A DNA stretch of 64,000 bases from Polyporus tsugae (lineage: Eukaryota > Basidiomycota > Agaricomycetes > Polyporales > Polyporaceae). The translations under genes were made by a program, and so were the position numbers. Below, in pieces: positions 46,904 to 57,282 of the stretch; the stretch's first letter is position 1; each line of letters starts with the position of its first letter. Under the pieces are notes generated by a model. That model did not search any database and was not told the DNA's origin. It worked only from the letters and a program-made list of their open reading frames with translations. Location: the NCBI GenBank assembly GCA_024305745.1, contig JAHRBS010000010.1, positions 2,549,501-2,613,500 of the forward strand. Direction: 5' to 3'.

Positions 46904-47458
46904 CTCTCGAAGAGCAAGGAGATGGAAAAAATTGGGAACAGACAGATCGAGAGTAGTCTGAATCGAGTTTCGCTCAGGCAACCAATGGTTCGAGCGAGCC
47001 GCGAAGTGCACTAAAGAGCCTACAGAGTGCTTGACCGCGCAACCCCTCGCTCGCCGCCTGCGAAGCTCGAAGCCAGCGGCACCGGGAGCAACAGAAGACT
47101 CTCCCAGCGCATTGGACGGGAGAAGGTTGGCGATCAAGACAAGACCCGTGTTCCAACGACGCATTTCAAAGCCTTTTTCGAGACGAGTATAGAGAGACCT
47201 CGCCTCTCAACCGTTCGATACGAACGCAGCTGCATATCTGGTTGCGTCGGACGAGCATCACGCCCGAGTCCGTCTAGGACCGATCTGCAGATACTACCCC
47301 ATATTACAACCGGCCGTCCCCATAGACGACCGACCGTTTGGCAATGAGATAGCAGCGCTCCAGGGAACTGGAATGCTCAGACCTTAGCCCGCTCACGAAG
47401 ACGGATGTGCAAGGACGTCCTGTGCGGCGTGAGCTTCGCGGCCTTGGATCTGTCTGGG
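46904..47458. repeat. Diverged direct repeat, copy B
   Basis: Counterpart of copy A about 0.9 kb upstream: tcgaagagcaaggagatgg, cagatcgagagtagtctga, cgagccgcg, then gtgcggcgtgagcttcgcgg and ggatctgtctggg. Order and orientation are the same. The interior is longer than in copy A. Confidence 0.55.
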
Positions 47459-47760
47459 TCTGAGCCGCGGTCACTGGTCTGTCACGTCGCTGTGAAGCAA
47501 CGCTCGTTACCAGTGCACAGTCCGATGCTTGCTGGACGAAATGTCCTACTATCAGCAACGTCCTGTGGCCGCTCACGACAAAGAGAATTCTTTTCTCTCC
47601 CAACTTATTATTATTATTAACTTACTTCTTATACACCTCTTTAGACGCCTTTCGGCAAGGACGGTCCGGGACTGCCCGATCTCTCTCCTCGCTCGTTCCT
47701 GCCTCTACTGTACATATGTCATAAACCTGCTCTGAATCCGGACTTGCCCTGGCTCTCCGA

Positions 47761-48727
47761 ATGCAGACCATCCGACTCGCAGGCGCAAGATGGGCCGCAC
47801 TCCGCCAGTCTGGTCGTGATCACCTCAACCGACAGCCCCGCCTCCGGTGGTTCCTCTCCGCACTTGTCTGGCTGCCTCTCGGGCTCTTCGTGACGGAGTA
47901 TGGCTTCAACATCAAATCAGTCAAGGGACGGAGCATGCAGGTGCGTGATACCTGACATACGACGTCTCCCCGCAAATGACTTAAAAGCCCATGCCAGCTA
48001 GCCTACATTGAACCCGGATGATTCACCCTGGAGGGACATAGTCCTCTTCGACCGGTTTTCCGTCAAGCTCCGGAAGAAGTACGAACGGGGGGACGTCGTG
48101 GCATTGAAGTGCGTCAGCCTGTTCACATCCAAGCATGACAGGACACTCACCGCCGACGGGTCACCAGATCGCCAGCAGACTCCAAGCTGGTCGTGAAGCG
48201 TATCATCGCACTGGAGGGTGACACCGTGCGTCTCCATGCCCTTCAATGTCAGCCATCTATCCCCCGTTAATGAAAACACAGGTTCGAACCTTGCCGCCAT
48301 ATCCTGATGCAGAGGTCCGTGTCCCAGTGGGCTGCGCATGGGTCGAAGGTGCGCTCGGACGTCTCATCCCAATTCTTGCACAGAGGTGTTGAACTCTAGA
48401 CCGTCTCCAGGCGACGAACCCTTCCGCACGGAGGACAGCAATCGTTTCGGACCGGTGTGTCTCTCGTCCTATCCGAATGCAGTGACCATCTCAGAACTCA
48501 AACGGACGTGCCCCCTTCAGGTGCCGCTCGGTTTGATAGAGTCCAGGCTCTCCTTCATCCTTTGGCCATGGGAGCGCATAGGGCCCCTCGGCCAGCCTGT
48601 TGTACCACGACACGACGCAAAACGGGGCTCTCCAGGCTGGCGCAAGAGCCAGGCCGACCGAGAGCGAGAGCAGTGGCGGAACTCCCGCGTCACGATCGCG
48701 CAGCCACCACAAACTTCCCAATCGTGA
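47761..48727 (+). CDS. IMP2: Mitochondrial inner membrane protease subunit 2
   Basis: S26-family signal peptidase of the inner-membrane protease complex, which trims bipartite presequences in the intermembrane space. The N-terminus is basic (MQTIRLAGARWAALRQSGR), then a TM (WFLSALVWLPLGLFVTEYGF). The catalytic serine lies in KGRSMQ joined across an intron to PTLNPDD. The catalytic lysine is in LVVKRIIALEGDTV. The box RVPVGCAWVEG-DEPFRTEDSNRFGPV is rebuilt across a GTGCGC intron with acceptor TCTCCAG, matching the conserved signal-peptidase box E (GD.....DSR.FGPV). VPLGLIESRLSFILWPW follows. The C-terminal extension is Arg-rich (KSQADREREQWRN). Five introns. The start ATG follows directly on a plausible leader. 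Confidence 0.9.
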
Positions 48728-49198
48728 CGGTGACCTTGCTTTCGTGCTTCCTTCATCTCCACTGTTAGCAGTGATGGACGATGGATTTGTAGCATACAGC
48801 ACAGAGGGGCTTTTGGTTTGCTTCGGTTAGGCCTTGTGGCATCCACGAGACGTCTACTTACAGTCCACAAGGCGATTATGATGGTACAGCGTGCTTCACT
48901 ACTAATATAATAGACAAGATAAGAGCGAAGGACGACCAAGAGAGAGAAGGATGAATCAAGATTGCCAATATGAGGAATAAGGAGATGGAGATGCTGAGTG
49001 AATGATGCAACGGTTGGTAGGATGGGGGGACTAGTCGGGCAAGCTGGGCAATGGGGGCGTGTGTGGACTGTGAACGAGCGAGCGACGGTGCGAACGAACT
49101 GCGACAACGATAACGACGAGGAAACGACTGTACGGCATGTCATGAGTATGTAAGTGTGCATGGGAAAAGAACGGATGCTAGCTGGTCGTGCGATACAA
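48728..49198. other. Convergent intergenic, IMP2 / KCH1-like
   Basis: About 0.47 kb of 3' UTRs from two convergent genes; no other feature. An extended minus-strand open frame passes through here but is antisense to IMP2 and has no family features. Confidence 0.5.
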
Positions 49199-51137
49199 CT
49201 ACATGGCATGTGCATTGTAGTCGTACCCGTCACTCTGCCCCTGGTATCCATAAGGATCATGCTGTTGACCGTGCTGCTGCTGGCCGTACCCAAGCGCCTG
49301 GTGCGCGGCCGGAGAGTACGGATTGGGATACTCCTCCTGGGGCTGGTACACCTGCTGCGCTTGGCGGCCGTATGGCGCTGTGCTCGCCGAACGGTAGTCG
49401 GGTGCCGTGCTTGCAGAACGGTAGTCGGGCGCCGTGCTTGCAGAACGGTAGTCGGGCGCGGTACTCGCCGAACGATAGTCGGGCGCGACACTGCCAGAAC
49501 GATAGTCGGGCGCAACGCTCCCAGAGCGGTAGTCGGGAGCGGTGCTCGCCGCACGGTACGGGTCGTTCGCGTATCCGCCATATCCACCGTGGTGTATAGA
49601 GCCATGGTCATCCTGCGCGAACGGCGCGGCAGCGGAGGGGAGGTGTGCTTGGCTAGCATAGTCGTCATCGTAGTGCATCTGTGGCTGGTCGGGCAGCGTG
49701 CCGATCGAGTTGTTGTACGAGTGGTAGCCACTCTGCGCGTAGCCGGGCATAGGGGGGTAGTCGAACGGTGGGTAGTCGTTGGAATAGTCCGCCTTGTAGT
49801 CACTGTAGTAGTCCGTGCCCGTGAAAGTGCTGGGAGGCGGCCCGCGGGTGCGCATGGACGCGGTATCGTCGATGTCGTCGTCAACGGAGAGGTTGGGGAG
49901 GGTAGGCTGGGGAAGGGGCTTGGCGATGAACTCTCCCTTCTTGTTCTTGAGGTGAGAGTAGTCACCAGCTGCCTCCTTCTTGGCCAGAGCAGCAGCTTTG
50001 GCCAGGCGCTGCTTGTTCCTCCGCTTGATAATCTCGGAAATTCGCTTGTCAACTTTGTGGCAGCAGTATTCCTACGTTGAATAAGCATCCCGATATAGGC
50101 CCATGTGACGGGTTGGCAAACATACCTTGAGGTTACCCTGAATGTGCGCGAGTAGGGGAATGTAGCAGAGGCCGGCGATGATGAGCATCAAGAGGGAAAT
50201 GACGAAGACCACTACAGTGAAAGTCGTTGACACCGTAAGAGCCGAGGTGATGAGGTCGCCATCGAAGTACTTCGACAATTCCCACCATTCGCCCTCGTTC
50301 TGTTTGGATAGGTAGAAGGCGTACAACGTCAACGCGTTGATAGACTGACGAGGACCATCGGCGAAGAGCAGCCGCTTCCAGCTCTTGAAAGTGAAGAAAA
50401 CGAAGAATGCAAAATCGTCAATGCGCTTCGTGGAGGCGGCAATGTGGTTGAAGAAGCAGAAATGGTCGTAAGACCCTACAGAACGACCTCAATATTGCCA
50501 CCGCATTATAGTGCGTGTGATCGCAGGACAACTCACGGAGGCAGTAGTACTTGTTGGCCATGACATTGGTGAAGGCGTACGAAATGTCACGACTCTGGAT
50601 GATCTTCTTCGCCTTGTATGCATCGTATGCAAGCTGCATTCGTAATCAGCGCCGGTCTCTGGATGCCGACAAAGATGGAACATACGAGGAGGAAGGAGAA
50701 GATAACGCATCCGAAGAAGAGCCAACGACCGATGCTGAAGGGGATGTAGACGCAGCCGTTATTCTCATTCTGGGGACAAGACTTGAAGATGGCGTTGGAC
50801 CACGAGGTGGTAGTGAGCATGGTCACGGCCGTGAAGATATCGGAAACGTATACGAGGAAGGAGATGAGAACGCCGACGTAGACCCAGAGGTACCTGTGGT
50901 TGCCGGAAGCTGCGATTAGCACCCTTTCGTTCATTCATCCGTACATCATCGACCGTTGCTGGACTCACTTCATTCGCATGCCACATCCCGTGTCCCGGAA
51001 CTCACGAGTGTCGACGAAGTCGAACTACGGCGTCGGGGTGAGAGCGTCAGCCAACGTGCACGCGACGCCCGGACGTGGTGGAAACGCACCTTGTGGTCGG
51101 GGACGACCTCTCGCTTCCACGAACCTCCCTTACACAT
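49199..51137 (-). CDS. Kch1/Prm6-type fungal K+ channel-like membrane protein
   Basis: Fungal low-affinity K+ transporter family (yeast Kch1/Kch2), whose K+ influx drives membrane-potential change and Ca2+ entry under pheromone or ER stress. The start is built as MCKGGSWKREVVPDHK, an intron, FDFVDTREFRDTGCGMRMK, and an intron with acceptor CCACAG leading to YLWVYVGVLISFLVYVSD (TM1). Then SFSIGRWLFFG-type TM2, AYDAYKAKKIIQSRDISYAF, and the family block FKSWKRLLFADGPRQSINALTLY. A last TM follows (VVVFVISLLMLIIAGLCYIP). The cytosolic tail begins CCHKVDKRISEIIKRRNKQR and becomes Tyr/Pro/Gly-rich with nine-residue repeats, ending YDYNAHAM. It is divergent from DRG1. K+ selectivity is inferred from the family only. 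Confidence 0.85.
49367..49555 (-). repeat. 27-bp coding tandem repeat, 7 units
   Basis: Seven in-frame 27-bp units encode RSASTAPDY-type nonapeptides (variants RAASTAPDY and RSGSVAPDY) in the C-terminal tail of the Kch1-like protein. Each unit offers Ser/Thr and Tyr residues. Near-identity between units suggests recent slippage. Confidence 0.9.
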
Positions 51138-51551
51138 GGCGAGGGCTCGGACTTGGGCTCACAGATTCGCAATAGAGGGATTATACGGTGGTGCACAAAT
51201 GAGTGGACTGCGACGTGGGGGCGGCCTCGATGTGTGAAGCAGCGCCCGGACCAGCCAAGTCGCAGGGGGAACAACGAGCGGTAGTTGGGGAACGACCGGA
51301 GGCGAACCTGGGCGTGGTGTTGAAGATGGACGCTGGCTTTGTGTGCGCAGAGGGTGGTGTACGTGAACAGACAGGCTGTGCGCAGGAGGGGGCGGGGGAG
51401 AGGGCGGAGAGGGAATCAGTGAAAGACAGGCGTTGCGACGAAGACAAGAGCCGTCAAGTCCGTTGCAGCCTCCGCTGACCGCTCCCTTCCACCACCCCAA
51501 AAATAGCGCCCTCTCACAGCCGCCCGTCTGCACTATTCTTCGTCTGCCACA
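51138..51551. promoter_or_regulatory. Divergent promoter, KCH1-like / DRG1
   Basis: About 414 bp between divergent start codons. GC-rich, no TATA. A purine-rich stretch sits near 51370-51430. Confidence 0.5.
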
Positions 51552-53229
51552 ATGACCACCGTACAGAAAATCAAGGTACTCCCTCTGGCCCCACCACAAT
51601 TGTCTTGTCTGATATACTTGCAAACTAAAGGAAGTCGAAGATGAGATGGTAAGCTTTCTAGACTGTCGACTTCCGCTCGGAGAAATGCTTAGTATCGCAG
51701 GCCAGGAGTATGTGCAGTGCTGCTCTCCGCGTCCACTCGATCACTCGCTGAAAACTATCACAAACTACAGCGCAGAAGAATAAGGCCACGAGCTACCACT
51801 TGGGTCAGCTCAAGGCCAAGCTCGCGAAGCTTCGTCGCGAGCTTCTGGGCCCTACTGGCGGTGGGGGAGGAGGCGGGGGCCTCGGCTTCGACGTCGCGCG
51901 TACAGGTATTGCAACAGTCGGGTTCGTCGGGTTCCCTTCAGTGGGCAAGGTGCGTTCCCTTTCGCTTCGCTGTGACACAGTTCAGATGCTCATCTTAGTT
52001 TGACACAGTCAACTCTGATGTCCAAACTCACTGGCACGCATTCGGAGACATCAGAGATCGATTTCACCACTCTCACGACCGTCCCCGGCACGCTCAAGGT
52101 GCACGGCGCACCTATACAAATTCTCGACCTGCGTGCGTGTCTAGTATAGCCATTCCATAGATCGAGAGCTTATACTTTCACTTTAACGTAGCGGGAATCA
52201 TTGAAGGCGCAAATGACGGTCGAGGTCGAGGTCGACAAGGTGCGAGTGTCATCACAATTCATCATGATCTGTTCAAGTCCTGACCTCAATGCCCCTACAA
52301 TCACAGTTATTGCTGGTGCGCAGATCTTCCACAGCCATCCTGCATTCCCAATTTCAAGCCCGTATCTTCCCCCCAGTTGCGCGGACATGTCACCTCATCT
52401 TCATCGTGCTCGACGTGCTCAAGCCTCTCGGAGACAAGGCGATCATCGAGAGCGAGCTGGAGGGCTTCGGCATCCGACTGAACAAGAAGCCCCCTGCCGT
52501 CACTGTCCGCAAAAAGGACAAGGGCGGGATTGCGATCACCAACACTGTGCCGCTGACGAATATCGATCATGACGAGATCAAGGCCGTCCTGAGCGAATAC
52601 CGCATCAACAACGCCGACATCGCCATCCGTCAGCCGGGCGCCACCGCTGACGACCTCGTCGACGTCATCGAGGGCAACCGGTACGTGCCCTCCTCGCTTG
52701 CCCGCCGCCGCCCCGATGGTCGGGGCATGGTATGCAATATGGTGCTTATGATCGTCCTGCGTGCCCGTTCTCCCATACAGAGTATACATCCCCGCGATCT
52801 ATGTGCTCAACAAGATCGACGCGATCTCAATAGAGGAGCTCGACCTTCTGTACCGCATCCCGATGTCCGTCCCCGTCTCCTCGCGCGAGTGGTGGAACAT
52901 CGACGAGCTCATTGAGAAGATGTGGGTGACGCTTAACCTCGTCCGCGTGTACACCAAGCCGCGCGGGCTGCCTCCCGACTACAACTCGCCCGTCGTGCTC
53001 CGGCGCGGCAAGTGCACGATCGACGACTTCTGCAGCGCGATCCACAAGGAGATCGCGAAGCAGATGAAGTATGCGGTCGTGTGGGGCGCGAGCGCGAAGC
53101 ACTCGCGCGGGCAGAAGGTGGGGCTGGAGCATGTGCTGGAGGACGAGGATGGTACGTTCCGGCCACCCACACATTGTTGAGATTCCCTACTGACCCTGTT
53201 TCGCAGTCGTGCATATCTCCAAGAAGTAG
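51552..53229 (+). CDS. RBG1: DRG1/Rbg1 developmentally regulated GTPase
   Basis: Cytosolic Obg-like/TGS GTPase that binds ribosomes with a Dfrp partner (Tma46) and helps resolve translational pauses. The 5' end is split into tiny exons: MTTVQKIK (24 nt), EVEDEM (18 nt, 51631-51648), and a 7-nt exon (51701-51707) that rebuilds [18 protein letters not shown] motifs: GFPSVGKS (G1, across an intron), FTTLTTVPG (G2), DLPG (G3, across an intron) and NKIDAIS (G4). After [11 protein letters not shown] a 9-nt exon (52307-52315) encodes VIA, leading to [32 protein letters not shown] is DRG1-typical. The C-terminal TGS domain ([38 protein letters not shown]) ends DVVHISKK. Ten or so introns; the joined protein matches DRG1 end to end. 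Confidence 0.95.
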
Positions 53230-53570
53230 AGCCAAAGGCGCTATTGCATTTACCACATTGTTGTAGCCTTACCTGTTTCACTACACATTCATCTGTTTCC
53301 TTGCCATGCATCATTGCATGAATGACAGCTCGAGCGGAAGTGTCCCCAACGACGCCGGCATTCTAGCTTGTGTGATATTAAAGTCCATATATTCGCATAT
53401 GCATGAGCAGTGGTGTGTCGTAAAGTACGTTGATGCAGAGCAAGGGTGAATAGTACTAGGCGAAGAATGTACGACTAGGTAGGACGTTAAGGTACAGCAG
53501 CAACTAATACATGTGAGTGGGGATATGACATCTAACAATACAAAGCGCAAATACTGCATAAAGAAGTCGT
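53230..53570. other. Convergent intergenic, DRG1 / RNR small subunit a
   Basis: 341 bp of presumed 3' UTRs of two convergent genes. No other feature. Confidence 0.5.
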
Positions 53571-55095
53571 TCAAAAGTCTTCGTCCAGGGTGCTGTCGAT
53601 GACGTCAGAACAGGACCCCTAAGGGGGGAAGGAGGAGACTTACAAGACATGCTGCGAGGAGGCATTTGGCGGTTGCTCACCCTCGTACGATAGCGCCCCG
53701 TGGAAGTGAGCCCTCGCATACTCGGACACACGTTTCTCGAAGAAGTTGGTCTTGCCCTGGAGCGAGATCATGTCCATGAAGTCGAACGGGTTAGTTGAAT
53801 TATAGTGCTTCTCGTTTCCGAGCGCGACCAGCAATCTATCCGCGACAAACTCGATGTATTGACACATCAAGTTCGCATTTAAGCCTATGAGCGACACAGG
53901 GAGCGCCTCTGCGACGGTTTGATTAGACAAAGAGACTACGCATATTGGTCTCGACGTACCAGTGAGGAACTCCTTCTCAATCTCGACAGCCTCGGTAATG
54001 ATCTTCGCCACTCTGCTTGGATGCGGCCGTCGACGGAGATGTTGAAACAGGAGACATGCGAAGTCGGTGTGCATGCCCTCGTCGCGCGAGATGAGCTCGT
54101 TTGAGAACGTCAAGCCGGGCATGAGCCCACGCTTCTTCAGCCAGAAGATTGAGGCGAAACACCCGGAGAAGAATATGCCCTCCACTGCCGCGAACGCAAC
54201 CAAGCGCTCAGCGAATACAGACTGGTCATCCGATATCCAGCGTAGTGCCCAATCGGCCTTCTTCTTGATACAGGGTATGGTCTCGATGGCGTCGAAGAGG
54301 AAGGTCCTCTCATCGGGGTCCCTGATGTAAGTGTCGATGAGGAAGGAGTAGGTCTCGGAGTGGACGTTTTCAATCATGATCTGAAAGCCATAGAAGCATC
54401 GGGCCTCGGCGGCCTGAACCTCGTTAGAAAACCGCTCGACGAGGTTCTCGTTGACGATACCGTCTGAAGCCGCAAAGAAGGCGAGGACGTAGGAGAGGAA
54501 GTGTCGCTCGCTGTCTGTGAGCTTCCCATTCCAGTCGGGAAGATCATGCGAGAGATCAATCTCCTCGACTGTCCAAAAGGACGCTTGAGCCTGCTTGTAC
54601 ATTTGCCATATCTTGTGAGGGAAGACGTCAACGTCAACGTCTGGCGGTGAGTCGCGATGTATGGAATGGACGTACTTCATTATACTGGATTGGAAACAGG
54701 ACAAAGCGACGGGTAGACTCAGTAAGCAAAGGCTCAAGGTCTGTGAATGCAGTTTATCAGCTTCCAAGCGGTGTTTGCAATTATGACGATGGCGTACGCT
54801 CAGGCAATCCGACTTCGCCAACGAATCTATCTTGGGGCTCTAATGGGCTTGGAGACCGAGACCGCTCGGGTTCAGTCACGCCGGAGAATGATCCGCTTTT
54901 TGAGACATGATGCTTGGCAATAGGACTTCTTGGAGAATGAGGTGCGATAGAGACGGTTGACGTGCGAGCTTTGGTGAGGGATGGCGGAATTGACTGATAA
55001 GGCGTAGACGGTGATTGTTCGTGATATGGGGACATAGGGCAGCAGAGCGGGGGAGACAAAGCAGGAGAATGGTGGTTTGGTGACAAGTGGTGCAT
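53571..55095 (-). CDS. Ribonucleotide reductase small subunit, paralogue a
   Basis: Class Ia R2 subunit carrying the diiron-tyrosyl radical cofactor for dNTP synthesis. The N-terminus ([16 protein letters not shown]) is long, Ser/Pro-rich and unlike paralogue b. It joins after a GTACGC intron to [19 protein letters not shown]. The R2 core is complete: [20 protein letters not shown] (first ligand Asp region), [28 protein letters not shown] with [51 protein letters not shown] (Glu and His ligands), [15 protein letters not shown] and [11 protein letters not shown]. The last intron (donor GTAAGT inside HVL) leads to FTLDEDF, the C-terminal peptide that docks on the large subunit. Without that splice the frame would stop early. 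Head-to-head with paralogue b. Confidence 0.93.
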
Positions 55096-55493
55096 TGTAT
55101 CCGCTGGCAGAGGAGACTGCACTCAGGGCTGCCGACCACATCTCAGATCCGCTTACGCGTGCAGGCGCCCACGTAATGAATCGCGATAGTCACGTGCTGG
55201 GAATGACTACTAACCTCGGCCGACGGCTCTCTCGGCTGGCAGCCATATTAATAATATCACCATAAGTATCTGGGAGGATTCCCACAGTCGCGGTCAGGCG
55301 TCGAGACTTTATATGACGACGCGACGAGACGCGTCAACACAGACAAATAACGCGCACGCGGCTGTTGTTGAAAATCTTGCCGTATATAAGCCCTCGGTTC
55401 TGCCACCAGGAGATCCACAACACGCCTTCGGCATCGAGCCCAACGTCCTACATAGCCTGCACGCCCCCTGCCACATCCTTCACATCGTCAACC
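55096..55493. promoter_or_regulatory. Bidirectional RNR2 promoter with MCB (ACGCGT) motifs
   Basis: 398 bp separate the two start codons. ACGCGT occurs at 55155-55160 and 55329-55334, plus a near match at 55350-55360. Three more copies lie in the early introns of the right-hand gene (55570-55575, 55731-55736, 55751-55756). ACGCGT is the MluI cell-cycle box bound by MBF, which drives G1/S and DNA-damage expression of RNR genes in yeasts. Regulation here by MBF is inference. Confidence 0.65.
55383..55389 (+). promoter_or_regulatory. TATA box of RNR small subunit b
   Basis: TATATAA about 105 bp before the ATG at 55494, in the usual place for this organism's TATA promoters. Confidence 0.6.
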
Positions 55494-56937
55494 ATGTCTG
55501 CTGCGACCCTTCTTGTTGCTCCTCGTGTGCCTTCCCCACCATCGACACCTTCTAAGAAGGTCTGATATGACGCGTCTCATGTGCCTATATGACCTTGTCT
55601 AATTCTACTATACTCCAGGCTGCCGCGGCTATGCAAAAGCTTGACATCGTTGCGAGTGAGCGGCCAATCGCTTCGTCGTCAAGCTGCCGATGGGTTGGCG
55701 ACGTCGACCTCCCTGAACGTGAGTACTACTACGCGTTACGACGTTCCGCAACGCGTTCTAATTCACGTGTCACCCGTAGACATGGAGCCTCTCCTCATGG
55801 AGTCTAAGCGTCGCTTCGTTTTGTTCCCTATTCAGTATCACGAGGTCAGTGATCTTCTGGCGCGGTGGTCGTACCCAGTGCTCACCAGTGTCACAGATCT
55901 GGCAAATGTACAAGAAGGCTGAGGCTTCTTTCTGGACTGCAGAGGAGATGGACCTCTCAAAGGATCTGCACGACTGGCACAACCGTCTTAACGACGATGA
56001 GCGCCATTTCATTTCTCATGTACTTGCCTTCTTCGCCGCCTCGGATGGTATCGTCAACGAAAACCTCGTCGAACGTTTCTCCAACGAGGTACAAGCTGCC
56101 GAGGCCCGCTGTTTCTACGGCTTCCAGATTATGATGGAGAACATCCACTCCGAGACCTACTCCCTCCTCATCGATACCTACATCAAGGACCCCAAGCACC
56201 GTGAGCACCTCTTCGACGCCATTGACACTATCCCTTGCATCAAGAAGAAGGCAGACTGGGCGCTCCGCTGGATTTCAGACAAGGAGTCGACCTTCGCGGA
56301 GCGTCTCGTCGCCTTCGCCGCTGTCGAGGGTATCTTCTTCTCCGGCTCCTTCGCATCCATCTTCTGGCTCAAGAAGCGCGGCTTAATGCCGGGTCTTACC
56401 TTCTCAAACGAGCTCATCTCGCGTGACGAGGGTATGCACACCGACTTCGCGTGCTTGCTCTTCGGCCACCTCAAGAGAAGGGCACACCCCGACGTCGTTC
56501 GCAATATCATCACGGAGGCTGTCGGGATTGAGCAGGAGTTCTTGACCGGTACGTTCGCCGCTGTTGGTTCCTGTTCATGAGTTTACCATCGCCTCCCTTC
56601 TAGATGCGCTTCCCGTTGGGCTCATCGGCATGAACGCTAAGCTCATGTGCCAATACATCGAGTTCGTCGCTGACAGGCTGCTCGTCGCGCTCGGCAACGA
56701 GAAGCACTACGGTGTAACGAATCCCTTCGACTTCATGGACATGATCTCGCTCCAGGGCAAGACCAACTTCTTCGAGAAGCGTGTCTCGGACTACTCAAAG
56801 GCCGGTGTGAGCGCGTCTGCGACCAGCGCCACGGCTGAGGTCAACACCAGCAAGAGCTTGTGAGTACCCTTCTTGCGTTCCTGTGGAGGACTGCTCGTTG
56901 ACGTTTTGGCTACAGCACCCTAGATGAGGACTTCTAA
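55494..56937 (+). CDS. RNR2: Ribonucleotide reductase small subunit, paralogue b
   Basis: Probable housekeeping R2 subunit of class Ia ribonucleotide reductase. N-terminus [16 protein letters not shown], then [13 protein letters not shown], an exon with [21 protein letters not shown], and [20 protein letters not shown]. All diiron ligand regions are present ([50 protein letters not shown]), as is the helix [20 protein letters not shown]. After [12 protein letters not shown] comes a Ser/Ala linker. A last small exon ends TLDEDF, the docking tail. Five introns, of which the first three hold MCB-type motifs. It is closer to the family norm than paralogue a, with very high identity in the core. 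Confidence 0.94.
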
Positions 56938-57282
56938 GTTTCGGGTCCCGTCTTCTGTCATGCTCATAGTTGGTGGACTTGAGGTTATCTTATTCCCTTG
57001 CATTGCTTCTCGTGGCTATTGTCCATCTGCAATACTTTACGACATCTAGACTTGTGTCATTAGCATCGACATACACTGTACTATCTCATGTATCCCTCTA
57101 AGTTGTAATCCTGTGATCCTTGCAATCGATATGTTGAATTCAATGCCTGATGTCCGTTGAGTCCGTTTGCCGCTCTTACCATCGGCGTCCTGGACAGAAC
57201 TCGCTTTGGTTCAATTTTGATAGAGTACGCCGAGGTGAGAGTGAGCGGTCTCTCGCCCCACTTTCCACTCTGGAGTCCCGCC
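56938..57282. other. Intergenic
   Basis: 345 bp between the RNR gene and the GNAT pseudogene. No feature beyond a T-rich 3' UTR-like region. Confidence 0.45.

Larger units (their letters stand above)
45855..47760. other. 1.9-kb gene-free stretch
   Basis: No protein-coding gene is supported between ATE1 and IMP2. The stretch holds a diverged direct duplication (listed separately), AT-rich spacers near 46570-46740 and 47600-47640, and in its last part the IMP2 promoter. Confidence 0.5.

Noticed and set aside
48277..48292. aggttcgaacct palindrome as a tRNA T-loop or regulatory palindrome
   Set aside because: It falls on an intron-exon junction of IMP2 and has no surrounding tRNA structure.
49154..50080. 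Plus-strand frame of 308 codons over the 27-bp repeats
   Set aside because: Antisense reading of the KCH1-like tail; Arg/Val-rich with no family features.
48517..50088. Long minus-strand frame of 523 codons overlapping KCH1-like exons and antisense to IMP2
   Set aside because: Rich in Thr/Arg/Pro from shifted reading of the repeats. The alternative frame has the channel motifs and the repeat peptide, and IMP2 motifs lie on the other strand.
53640..53645. Premature stop in RNR small subunit a (QHVL-stop)
   Set aside because: The stop lies inside a GTAAGT intron; splicing to the last exon gives the conserved FTLDEDF end.
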